NCBI GenBank assembly: GCA_026936325.1
Contig: JAPTHN010000009.1
Location: 1,578,501-1,642,500 of the forward strand
DNA from: Platynereis dumerilii
Taxonomy: Eukaryota > Annelida > Polychaeta > Phyllodocida > Nereididae
DNA: 64,000 nucleotides
Direction of reading: 5' to 3'
The position numbers and the translations under genes were made by a program. Below the pieces are notes generated by a model. That model saw nothing but the letters and a program-made list of their open reading frames with translations, ran no database searches and was not told where the DNA came from. Shown piece by piece: positions 1 through 10,106 of this stretch (its first letter is position 1; every line of letters begins with the position of its first letter).

Positions 1-47
1 ATAACAATACATCACATCATTCATAAATTAACCAAAAAATAGTTCAA

Positions 48-220
48 TTATCTCTTTTTGGCAGCTTTTCCAGGCTTTTTCTTTTTATCCAAAGATCCTA
101 ATAATGAAGATCCAGATGAAGTCTGTTGAGGAGAATGAGTTTCACAAAGCTGGTTGAACACTTTAACAATTTCTAACACCTTCAAGTTTTCCGTTTTGAA
201 TAATACTTCATGGCCATTTC
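48..220 (-). CDS. MRPL53: MRPL53 exon 3 with stop
   Basis: 173 bases after a TTTTCAG acceptor; completes the GNGHE motif, then gives the Lys-rich tail and TAA. The poly(A) signal must lie left of the window. Confidence 0.9.
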
Positions 221-2171
221 CTGAAAATTAGACAGACAGATTGTTTATAAAAAAAGATATAAAAATGCACTATAGCAGGCCGTGAAAATGACCATATTTG
301 GCAAGTGCTTATAATCGTGTTTCCACGGTTATTTCAGGGGCTGCCGCCCCCAAATCCCCGCCAAATTACCTTTTTTAAACAACTTTGTCAAAACGTAACT
401 AAAGCTTCCAACTTTTTGCGTCACGAAAATAATTGGTTGTCTAGCGCTGATAGCGTCAAATAAACATTTTTTGCTGATGACGTCACCACGGCCCGCTATA
501 CTGAATGATACCCTCAAGTGATATTAATTCACACAACAGCTTGTGATATTGTTACTCAGTGACCCTGACTTGGGTTGTTTTGTTATAATATCAAAGATGT
601 TACAAGAGATTTTATTTTGTTTTGGTTTTAAAATCCTTGAGGATGAAATACAAAGTTCAAATCATAAAAATAAAATGGTTTCCATGATCATATTGTCCAG
701 CATAATCAATTTAATTACTAATTTATACATTTTTTCAAGGTAACAAAATTACAACACATGATAAATGATAGGCTAGAACATTTTCATGAAGTAATATTCA
801 TGATCAGTGAGAGATAATATAAATTAGATTTTAACAAACTGAGCTTACCAAATTGTACATCTATTTCTGGGTTAGAGTGGTCACTCTTGATTTGACTCTT
901 AATTGAGCATGAAGGATTCGTTTCTTTGATTTTCTTGGATGCTATTTCATAAGCAAATTGCCTGAAATACAACATAATCAGTATTATCAATATTTAAAAC
1001 TCATTTCAAAACCACACACATTTATTTAACTGTGTAGGCTGGGACATCCCCCCCCCCCATTTTCTGCAGCCTCCTGTCATATGACTGGACCCTGGGCAGT
1101 CATGTGACCCACTGAGCCAATTCTGTAAGCTGAAGAAGCCCATGAGATATTGGTGAAACCGTGAAAGGCCAAAAGCTCCTTTGTGAGATAAATATAGACC
1201 TTTGTTGTTAATTGTTTGTATGATGATTGACTATAAACACACACACAGATTCTTGACAGAGTTATATTTTTAACTCAAGAAGTTAGATAGAAATTTTCAA
1301 TCAAGTAATATCTGAATTAGAAATAACCCCAGCTTGTAGCTAGCCTACTCTCCTGATAGGCTGACTTAGTGGCGTCCCTGTGGGGGAGGTAGGGGGGCAT
1401 GTGCCCCCCCATATTTGACTTGTGCAGTGGCGTCCCTATGGGGGCATGGGGGGCAAGTGCCCCCCATATCGGACCTGTGCCCCCCAGGTGCCCCCCCATG
1501 TGAACTTTTCAACCTTGGCGAAAATATACAATAAGTATTACGGGTGCCCCCCCCAGGTGCCCCCCCATTCGCGACCCCCTAGTTACGCCACTGGACTTTT
1601 GCTGTGCTCCTCCCCCCCAGGTGCCCCCCCCATATAAACTTCTTGACTTAGCCTTGACTTGCCTCTCGGGAAAATTGTGTGCCCCCCAGGTGCCCCCCTC
1701 CCAGCCCAGTGAGACCCCCTATAGTTATGCCACTATGTGACGGACCATGGGAGCAGTGGGGGTAAGCTAAGGAGACTGACTACCAAAGAGCTGGGGGGGG
1801 GGAGGAGATGTTGCAACAGCATATTGGAATTCACAAAAATCAAGGGGGGGTGTCCTTTGCTTGTAAACAAACTTGAGATCCAGTAGCAATGCAATTAAAT
1901 TGCTGCCATACACATGCAAATCTATGGCTATGCAAATGTCAAATATGATCTTCACTGACTTAATTGACTTAATTTTAACAGTGAGTTCACAATTCACATC
2001 ATCACAATTCACATGTGCTTGTCATGTCATTGACCTGTCAACTCACCTTGCAGACAAAGAAGAGCTCAGGAATGGGTCATAAGATATTGTCATTTTCTTC
2101 ACTCCATTCAGATTAACTTTGGTGAGAATTTGTGCGGCCCTAGAGGCCAAGGTTGCAGCTGTTTGAGTCAT
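48..2171 (-). CDS. MRPL53: mitochondrial ribosomal protein L53 (mL53), complete three-exon gene
   Basis: Three minus-strand exons, 2047-2171, 849-961 and 48-220, join in phase through GT-AG introns to 411 bases (136 codons plus stop). The product is a component of the large subunit of the mitochondrial ribosome and acts in the matrix. Recognition rests on the central block: SCSIKSQIKSD, then DVQFGNGHEVLFKT, then LKVLEIVKVFN, which line up with NCSVIADVRHD, DVLFGDGHRLIMRG and LTALEMLTAF of vertebrate MRPL53. The first exon starts MTQTAATLASRAAQ and includes a Val-Lys-Lys-Met strand matching the start of the family's thioredoxin-like fold. The protein is longer than human L53 (about 112 residues) because of a C-terminal Ser- then Lys-rich tail ending KKKKPGKAAKKR. 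The stop is TAA at 48-50. The gene is whole and I see no disabling change. Confidence 0.92.
273..498. mobile_element. short hairpin element (MITE) in MRPL53 intron 2
   Basis: The ends TAGCAGGCCGTG and CACGGCCCGCTA are inverted copies with one mismatch, flanked by TA at 271-272 and 499-500. At 226 bases with no coding content it fits a non-autonomous Tc1/mariner-like or other TA-target DNA transposon. The superfamily is inferred from the TA alone. Confidence 0.7.
849..961 (-). CDS. MRPL53: MRPL53 exon 2
   Basis: 113 bases between a TTTCAG acceptor and a GTAAGC donor; completes an Arg codon with exon 1 and encodes QFAYEIASKKIKE through DVQF, the most family-specific stretch. Confidence 0.92.
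1367..1735. mobile_element. hAT-type G/C-run hairpin element, outer copy (interrupted)
   Basis: The left end AGTGGCGTCCCTG at 1368 and the right end ATAGTTATGCCACT at 1721-1734 are inverted relatives of the same terminus, CAGTGGCRTAACT. The interior is runs of G or C around CATATTTGACTTG. A second copy of the same family (1425-1593) sits inside it. Flanking bases do not show a clear duplication, so this copy is older or truncated. Confidence 0.6.
1425..1593. mobile_element. hAT-type hairpin element, inner copy nested in the preceding one
   Basis: It begins CAGTGGCGTCCCTATGGGGG and ends CCCCCTAGTTACGCCACTG. The eight bases before it (GACTTGTG, 1417-1424) and after it (GACTTTTG, 1594-1601) agree at seven of eight places. 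An 8-base duplication with CAGTGGC-type termini is what hAT transposons leave. Confidence 0.72.
2047..2171 (-). CDS. MRPL53: MRPL53 exon 1
   Basis: ATG at 2171-2169; 125 bases ending in phase 2 at a GTGAGT donor. No in-frame ATG lies closer upstream, and the next bases upstream (2172 on) do not look coding, so this start is preferred. Confidence 0.88.
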
Positions 2172-2430
2172 AATTGTCTTTAATTCACACAATGTCAAAC
2201 CTTTGTTGACATTTCACATCACATCAGACTAAAACGCCTGCCATCTCTGTAGCACCTGGTAATTTTGCATTTTAACAACAGAGGACGCCACGCTACAGTC
2301 TTACCAGGTATAAACTTTCTACATGCCGAATTCTCAAGTAAATAGCTAAATTCTCGGAAGATGTATGTCTTTTGATAATTTTTTGCTTTTTAAAGACAAT
2401 TTTATGCATGTTTGCAATGATTAGAGCTCG
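2172..2430. other. 5' flank of MRPL53
   Basis: About 260 bases upstream of the MRPL53 start, the likely promoter region by position. I see no TATA box at a convincing place and no coding exon on the plus strand. Confidence 0.4.
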
Positions 2431-2435
2431 ACAAA

Positions 2436-2860
2436 TCTACGGTGGCCTGTTAGGGCCACTTGTTTTCTAACTTTTTTTGCGTTATTTCGCAAAAAGTTTT
2501 GGTTATTTCGCAAAAGTTTTGGTTATTTCGCAAAAAGTTTTGGTTATTTCGCAAAACTTTTGCATTATTTCGCAAAATTTTTGGTTATTTAGCAAAATTT
2601 TTGGTTATATCGCAAAAAGTTTTGGTTATTTCGCAAAACTTTTGCATTATTTTGCAAAAAGTTTTGGTTATTTCGCAAAAGTTTTGGTTATATCACAAAA
2701 AGTTTTGGTTATTTCGCAAAACTTTTGCATTATTTTGCAAAAATTTTTGGTTATTTCGCAAAAGTTTTGGTTATTTTGCAAAAAGTTTTGGTTATTTCGC
2801 AAAAAGTTTTGGTTATTTCACAAAACTTTTGCATTATTTCACAAAAAGTTTCCCAAACAT
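2436..2860 (+). repeat. minisatellite element with hairpin end, copy 1
   Basis: A unique leader (CTACGGTGGCCTGTTAGGG on to CTAACTTTTTTTGCG) is followed by about 19 tandem units of roughly 20-21 bases, consensus near TTATTTCGCAAAAGTTTTGG. The leader holds a perfect stem, GTGGCC and GGCCAC around a 5-6 base loop. Open frames through the array are a by-product of its period and are not genes. Confidence 0.85.
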
Positions 2861-3844
2861 CTTTTGTCTTTCGAAGCCAAATAGACCCATCTATTACAGC
2901 AGTTCCATTATAAATCTGGCAAAAAAAAAAGAAAAAGAAAGAGAGGAACGTTTCACTGTTATGTTTGTGCCTTGGGAGTCATACAATGTGTCATATTCAT
3001 ACTTTTTATCATGGGACCTGGCAGCTTTCCTAAAAACATAGGTAATATCTCTAAAGGTTGATTGCATGTTGGCAAACGCAATTATAAATTCAGTGTCTTC
3101 CAGTTATGAGATCAATGGTTTGGTTGTCTATGAGTTAGTACTTGTCTGGGTCCCATGCATCATTCCAGGATATATGTAAATGCACCTTATGAGTCATGAC
3201 GCAGGTCGATGATGTGTCGTGATCAATTAAAAGCTCCCTCACATGGGGTAAATGTGTAACATGTTGAGGACACCCATTCTCTCTCCCATCTCAATTAATC
3301 CTCTTGATTGCCCAGAACTGGGCTTACATAGACAGATAGATAGATATGATCATGCAGTGAAGCCAAATAACCAACGGGGGCAAGCAGTCTAATTTTTTTT
3401 TTGGTAGACATTTTTGAAATCTTTATATTATATATGGTATACTATAATGATGGTAAAGAATGATGGATTCAAACCAAATTAATCTGAAATTATAGATATA
3501 AAATGTAGAAAAGTGTGAGTCCTATAATGTTGGAATATTAACTAAGGATTGCAATATATTATCAATCCTGGCAGGAGGGGCAAAGATGGCTGATTGGGGG
3601 GGGGGGGCACTTGTTCTCCCCCTGCCCCTCTCTGGCTAAGCCACTGTTAATTGATAACTTAGTTTAGCCATGGAAACTATCAAATTTGGCCATAGTTTAA
3701 CTGTAGGCCTCTATCCCCTTTTCAACCTCCCAAACAAGCAATCTAACATTTTAAGAAATATTTGAAAACGTTACTTTGTTTTTAAACGTTTCATAATATT
3801 GATTCAATTAAAAAGTTTTTTTAATGTTAGGTGGTTGCTGGTGA
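2861..3844. other. non-coding, no clear element
   Basis: A short purine stretch near 2920-2950 and a run of G near 3597-3607 are the only marked features. No splice-bounded coding segment was recognised. Confidence 0.35.
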
Positions 3845-3855
3845 TAGATAGATAT

Positions 3856-3891
<36 letters not shown>

Positions 3892-3892
3892 G

Positions 3893-3929
<37 letters not shown>

Positions 3930-3946
3930 CGATAGATAGATCGATC

Positions 3947-3981
<35 letters not shown>
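3845..3981. repeat. (GATA)n microsatellite
   Basis: About 34 GATA units on the plus strand with a few GGTA, TATA and GATC variants. Reverse-strand frames of repeated Tyr-Leu-Ser-Ile are repeat artefacts. Confidence 0.95.
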
Positions 3982-4188
3982 GGAATCTGATGGATAGATA
4001 TTTTTTATTTAAGTCTCGCGTCATCTGATGGTCATCAATACAGTTATTACAGAACATACACAATTATACAATTCATGACCCACAGTTCAAAACATAAATT
4101 TTCAAAATATTAAAAAACGATTGACTAGTACAATAAATTGTGATAAGAGAGTCTACATACTGGACGAGCACGAGGCTCAATTCTATTA

Positions 4189-4396
4189 CACTGTAAAATT
4201 TGAAATTTTGAGTTAGCTCAAATGATTGAGTGAGATGGTTGCACAATTTGTTTGAGCCATGATAGCTTGCCATTTTGAGTTATGATAATCTTTATGTTGT
4301 TATAACTTGCAAACAACAAGCTATCTTGGCTCAAAGGAATTGTGCAACCATCTCACTCAATCAATTAAGCTAACTCAAGATTCAAACTTTACAGTG
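4189..4396. mobile_element. hairpin element (MITE), TA-flanked
   Basis: It begins CACTGTAAAATTTGAA and ends in the inverted copy TTCAAACTTTACAGTG. Arms of about 90 bases pair through GATTGAGTGAGATGGTTGCA and its complement. TA lies at 4187-4188 and 4397-4398. A related left end recurs at 63224. Confidence 0.82.
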
Positions 4397-4611
4397 TAGT
4401 ATTACAGATAGTTTATTGTCTTGACCAAGCAATCTACAATATTAATCAAAATGAAGGTGTCCAGTTCATCACACTTTAAGTAAAGGATAGATTGATTGAT
4501 AAAAACATAGACAAATGGCAAAAAAATAAAAAGATAGATGGCTAAAAATTAACTTCAATGAGTTACTCTCAAGTCAATTTGTTAAAACATTGTTAACGCA
4601 AAAGCTCTACT

Positions 4612-5048
4612 TCAATGACTATTTTTTGCGAAATTTCGCGATGTTTTTGTGAAATTTCGCCTTCCATTTTGTGAAATTTCGCCCCTTACTTTGTGATATT
4701 TCGCCCCAAATTTGTGATATTTCGCCCCAAATTTGCGATATTTCGCCCCCTGAATGCGATATTTCGCCCCTAAAGGTGCGATATTTCGCCACAAAGTCGC
4801 GAAATTTCGCCCCCAAAGATGCGAAATTTCGCCCCCAAGGTGCGTTATTTCGCCCCCAAGGTGCGTTATTTCGCCCCCAAGGTGCGTTATTTCGCCCCCA
4901 AGGTGCGTTATTTCGCCCCCAGTTTTGCGAAATTTCGCCTCCTGGGGGCGAAATAACGCAAAACTTTTGTGAAATAACGCAAAACTTTTGTGAAATAACG
5001 CAAAAAAAGTTAGAAAACAAGTGGCACTAACAGGCCACCGTACAAATC
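4612..5048 (-). repeat. minisatellite element with hairpin end, copy 2 (opposite orientation)
   Basis: Read on the minus strand it opens with the same leader as copy 1 (TACGGTGGCCTGTTAGTG to CTAACTTTTTTTGCG) and then about 18 units of about 20 bases. The unit has drifted: only the first few units keep CAAAAGTTTTG, and most read GGGGGCGAAATAACGCACCT or close variants. The shared leader with a different array body is notable. Confidence 0.85.
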
Positions 5049-5455
5049 CATTAAAAAGTGCTACAAATTTTACGCAAGGAGCATACTCGCCCTAGCGGAG
5101 AGCCAGTCCGAGAATCCGAGCAAGTGCGAGTTTGCGCAAGGAGCACCACTTGGCTTGTTTATTTTTCACATATTATCGCTCTACTGGGCGGAACTGATTT
5201 GTCAATCGTACTTGTTCCTTGTGTTTGTCTATCTTCTGTTGGTTTTAACTGGTGAGTGTTGGTAACTGACGTGTTGTATTTGAAGCGCCTTTGATGTGGG
5301 CCTTCCCCTATGATGACATTGAATGGTTAATTGGCATTTGAGTGATTGGCACAGCCACTGTGACTGTTTAGTTGAAGAAGACTTTTGTTTACCTATTAAA
5401 CTTGTTTCATTTTGTGTATCTGGATGTGTATTGCCAAGTGCATAATACTTTTACC

Positions 5456-5670
5456 CAGTGGCATAACTGGGGTCTCGAGCGGGGCTCACCGGGGGGGGGG
5501 CACGCCACACACGATCGGGGGGTACCCTCTATACACACTGTAGGCCTATATTTTGGCCTGAGTTGGAAGTTCATATGGGGGGGGAGGTACCTGGGGGGCA
5601 CTGGTCCAATATGGGGGGCACAGGTCCAATATGGGGGGCACCTGCCCCCCCCCCCATATGGATGCCACTG
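5456..5670. mobile_element. hAT-type hairpin element with perfect 8-base target duplication
   Basis: It begins CAGTGGCATAACTGGGG and ends CCATATGGATGCCACTG, and is flanked on both sides by CTTTTACC (5448-5455 and 5671-5678). The interior has long G and C runs like the copies at 1367-1735. The perfect duplication and 8-base length make hAT the best call. Confidence 0.85.
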
Positions 5671-5930
5671 CTTTTACCTCCCAAAACTTTGCAGGCATTC
5701 TATAGCCTGTAAAAAGTTTTGACTTTGAACATACCCTTAATTAGGAAATTGCGTTCACAAAACTTGTCAATATTGCAAAAAGTGAGGACCAATGGGACAA
5801 CCATTAAATCTGGGGGGGGGGGGGGGGGGGTCCGGGGGACTTTCTTTTGCAAGATTATCACCCCTAGCTATCTGGCGTAAAGACCCCTGATTCAAATTCA
5901 TTGGACGGGCTAGTAAATGGAGATGGAAAC

Positions 5931-6655
5931 GATTACCAGTCAACTAGGCAACAGACAACTAGGCTACAACACTACCAATTAGGCGACAACCAAATAGGTG
6001 ACATAGCTACCACTACCAACTAGGCTACACCTGTTGGACAACTAGGTGACCGCAGATACTCCCCAGATACCATCCAGGTGACACATATTTTATTTTGGAT
6101 ACCAACCAGGTGACAGATCATCTTCAATGGTGGTCAATTAGAAAATGTATTGTCTCCCAGTTGGATGTGTTTTGTGAACTTGCATCACCTAGTTGGAAGT
6201 GCTATGTAAATTTGTGTCACCTAGTTCGAACTGCTTGTCACCTAGTTTGAACTGGTATGAGATTTCTATTTTTGGGTTTACGGTCAACTAGGCAACAAAC
6301 CAACTAGGCGACACCCATCAGTACCTACCAACTAGGTGACAAGAAATTTGGAAATTTCATAGCAGTGCAAACTAGGTGTCAAACAGTTCTAACTAGGTGA
6401 CACAAATTGGGATCCCCAATAAAATATGTGTCACCTGGCTGGTATGTGGGGGGTATCTGCTGTCACCTACTTGTCCAAAAGGTGTAGCCTAGTTGGTAGT
6501 GGTATTTCACCTAGTTGGTTGTCGCCTAGTTGTTAGTGTTGTAGCCTAGTTGTCTGTCGCCTAGTTGACCGGCAATCCTATTTATGTTGTCATCTAGTTG
6601 GTACTGACAGGGTACTGACAGGTGTTGCCTAGTTGGTTTATCGTCTAGTTGACCG
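5931..6655. repeat. palindromic array of the motif CAACTAGGYGACA
   Basis: CAACTAGG occurs exactly seven times on the plus strand and CCTAGTTG seven times, plus about thirteen one- or two-base variants, in 725 bases. The orientation changes in blocks: forward 5941-6055, reverse 6150-6255, forward 6283-6405, reverse 6430-6665. The block 5941-6115 is the inverted copy of 6430-6570, and the block starting 6280 pairs with 6580-6655. Possibly a fold-back transposon, but no target duplication was identified. Confidence 0.8.
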
Positions 6656-6665
6656 TACACGGGAA

Positions 6666-6957
6666 ACCTCAATGGTATGATACAAGCATCATTTCAATGA
6701 TTCATGCAATACCAGGGATCCTGGGACTGGGATGTTATGGCCATTACTGTGAGACAACTTTAACATGGTCCTCAATGACAATGGCAAATCATTGAAGGTT
6801 GTACTTACTTTCAAGAGCAACTGTAGTTATTGCAGGTATATGCATCTCAGGCTCTCAGCTTATCGTGCAGCCCTACTCCATTATATATATATTATCCCAT
6901 TTACGTGTGCAGGTGGAACAGATATATTTGTATTGTTCCTGTGGCTACCTGACAGTT
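6666..6957. other. short gene-free stretch
   Basis: No repeat structure or supported exon seen between the motif array and the large element. Confidence 0.3.
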
Positions 6958-6959
6958 TA

Positions 6960-9780
6960 GGGTGCATCAAAAAAAGTGAAAGTGAAAAGCGTGATCCGCA
7001 ACAGCAATAATGTTGTTCCACTGATAGAATAATGTCTTCCTGCAAAATTTTGAATTTTTCAGAGGTGATTTAGAGGGCCCAAACAGGCCCCGAAGATTTT
7101 TATTAGTTTTTCGCCAAAAAATTCCGAAAATGTGCTGTATCTCGAAAACTATTGCAGATACATTCATGAGAATAGTGTCAAAATGTCCGCAGACCCCAAT
7201 TTCCTATTCAACTTCTATAGTAACTATGTGTCTAAAATGCATTGTTTGTGAATTATTGACCAAAAACCTTATTTTTTGCCATATTCGTGGAAATACGGTG
7301 GTTTATATCAACAGGCTGAGTTCTATTGACAGTTATATTTTTTAAGTATTATTGAACATTATTTTCTTGACAGGCTGTGTAAAGACAATGATTTGTGTCT
7401 GTAATATTTCCCATCTTGCCCTGTGTTTCAAAGCTTTAACCTTATCATTTCTGTAATTTCAAAAGGCTGCTTCAACTAATCTCATATAACAATATGAAAA
7501 CGTTAGAAATGGTACTGGGAAGTCGAAAAGACAATATATGACATCACGATATATCTTATTTTAGATAACCTGTGACATAACAATACATAATTTAGGTCAT
7601 CATCAATTGTTCTGGGCACTAATGGGAACCTAAACAAAACAGAAAAAGACTTAAACAAAACTTACAGAGTCTACGGCACCAAAGAATTTAATAATAGAAA
7701 AAGAAATTGATACCACTGAGACTACAGAAACATTTTGACAAGCTAAATGGTATGAAACAGGACATCAAGTGAAATAGATAATAAAAATAATATAATGAAG
7801 TAAGCCTATGATTTTATATATGCCCATTCAAGATAAATCTGCTCATCGGCACTCACCATATGGAATGTCTACCATACCAGTTGTTATAGTGATAACCTCT
7901 GAACTTGGCTGGAGAAGGGTTGGAACTTGCATCCACAGCGTACAAGGCAGACATGTTAACCAGTGTGCAATGAAGCCACATTGACATAAATACGCAAGAT
8001 GCTAATAATTCTTATGACATGGGGAAATACATGTTCAATAATTGATCCTTCAAAAATATTATTGCCATTGACATCAATCTGTTGGCCTGAGCCTTGAATA
8101 CCTCACCAGATGATTTGGTGTTTCAAGCTTTCTTCTTTCTCAAGTTTAGTTGTGCAGTCATGTTCAACAACCTAGAGAATAATGAGAAAAGGTCCATTGG
8201 AATGCACAGGCAAAGTCTGTTTCACTTCCGCGACAGACACCAGTTCCTGACAAAAGTAGGTTGGCCAACACAGTTGAGTGATCTTGCTTGGGTTGATTTG
8301 AGGTTTATGAGGCAGCAGTTGCAAATTCACAGCTGTTTTCTTCACCTGCCCGTCAGTGAATGGAGGTGCGGTGTCACCTATGTAACCAGTGATGCAAATA
8401 TCACAGAGGCCATTGATATTGCGAATGATGGTGATTGGTGAAGAAAAAATCAGGCAACAGAAATCAGGCAACGGACTTTGCCAGAGCTATTCATTCCAAT
8501 AGACCTTTTCACAAAATTCTACAGGTTGTTGAACATGACTGCATAACTAAACTTGAGGATGAAGAAAGCCTGAAACACCAAATCATCTGGATTGCATGTA
8601 GGCCGATGTACATAAGCAAATTCAAATTTACCTTGAGGTATTCAAGGCTCAGGCCAACAGAATGATGTCGATGGCAATAATATTTTTGAAGGATCAATTA
8701 TTGAACATGTATTTCCCTGTGTCATAAGTATGATTAGCATCTTGCATATTTATGTCAATATGGCTTCGTTGCACACTGGTGAACATGTCTGCCTTGCCCA
8801 CTGTGGATGCAAGTTCCAACCCTTCTCCGGCCATGTCCAGACGATATCACTATAATGATTGGTATGATAGACATTCCGTATGGTGAGTGCATGCCGATGA
8901 GCAGATTTATCTGAAATGGTCACAACATTAAATCATAGGCCTACTACATTATATATTATTTTTATTATTTATTTCATTTGATGTCCTGTTCATACCTTTT
9001 CGCTTGTCGTTTCTGCAGTCTCAATGGTATCAATTTTTTTGGAAATACAGTGGTTTATGTCAAAAGGCTCAGTTCTATTGACAATTACATTTTGTAAGTA
9101 GTTTCGAACATTATTTTCTTGACAGGTTGTGTAAAGACAAAAATTAGTGTCTGTAATATTTCACATCTTGCCCTGTGTTTCATGGCTTTAAACTTGTAAT
9201 TTCTGTAATTTCAATAGGCTGCTTCCACTAATCTCATATAACAATTTGAAAACGGCAGTAATGGTTCCGGTAAGTCAAAAAGACAATAGATGACATCACT
9301 ATGTCATGTTTAGATAACCTGTTACAACTAACAATACATAATTTAGGACATCATCAATGGTACTGGGTGCTGATAGGAACCTAAACAAAACACAAACAAG
9401 ACATAAACAATACTTGCAGAGTCTACGGCACCAAAAAATTTGATAACAGCATGAAATATGGCAAAAAATAAGGTTTTTTGGTCAATAATTCACAAACAAT
9501 GCATTTTAGACACACAGTTACTATAGAAGTTGAATAGGAAATTGGGGTCTGCGGACATTTTGACACCATTCCCATAAATGTAGCTGCAATAGTTTTCGAG
9601 ATACAGCACATTTTCGGAATTTTTTGGGGAAAAACTAATAAAAATCTTCGGGGCCTGTGTGGGACCTCTAAATCACCTCTGAAAAATCCAAAATTTTGCA
9701 GGAAGACATTATTCTATCAGTGGAACAACATTATTGCTGTTGCGGATCACGCTTTTGACTTTCACTTTTTTGATGCACCC
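6960..9780. mobile_element. 2.8 kb TA-flanked element with 325-base inverted ends and internal palindrome
   Basis: It begins GGGTGCATCAAAAAAAGTG and ends in the inverted form TTTTTTGATGCACCC, with TA at 6958-6959 and 9781-9782. The inverted ends run about 325 bases (6960-7284 and 9456-9780). Inside are a direct repeat of about 410 bases (7285-7697 and 9036-9446) and an inverted pair of about 530 bases (about 7700-8230 and 8470-9035) around a unique centre of about 240 bases. No transposase is recognised; the element appears non-autonomous. The internal frames at 8094-8471 have no family I can name. Confidence 0.85.
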
Positions 9781-9921
9781 TACGTAGTACCTGTAGATTC
9801 ATGGGACCCCTGGGATGGGACCTTAGTCAAGCGGTAAATGTGTTGCTAATCTCTCTCTATAATTGTCACTGATATCATTTCTGTTCAATTTTGATTTTAT
9901 TTTAAAAAATTTATCTTCCAG

Positions 9922-10106
9922 TGATCTCATTGTGGATTTGGAATTGGGAAACCCTCGCTCGCCAATGGGTGACCCGTGGTTGGACGACCGGCCAGCAATG
10001 CCGAGTGGTTGGAATGCGTCTTCTGCGACAGATGCTAATTACGATGAGATGGGATTCGGCCAAGTGCGAAACTTGCAGTCTCAAGTTTTGCGACAGCAAG
10101 ACGAAG
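9922..10106 (+). CDS. STX8: STX8 penultimate coding exon
   Basis: 185 bases between ATCTTCCAG and GTACGA; linker between the N-terminal bundle and the SNARE helix. It starts with the third base of a split codon and ends with the first base of a Gly codon. Confidence 0.85.

Noticed and set aside
2460-3041. Long open frame of repeated Val-Ile-Ser-Gln-Lys
   Set aside because: It is the translation of a 20-21-base minisatellite, open in several frames at once, with no start context or splice support.
4619-5020. Open frames on both strands through the GCGAAATTTCGC array
   Set aside because: Both strands are open because the repeat lacks stop words; it is a minisatellite.
8094-8471. Frames on both strands in the centre of the 2.8 kb element
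   Set aside because: No recognisable family, and most of the plus-strand frame lies in the palindrome arm. Kept only as a possible captured fragment.
9797-9831. Exon-like stretch ending AAGCG before GTAAAT that would join in phase to the first visible STX8 exon
   Set aside because: The encoded WDPWDGTLVKR does not match the syntaxin 8 N-domain and no convincing acceptor precedes it; it abuts the end of a transposon.
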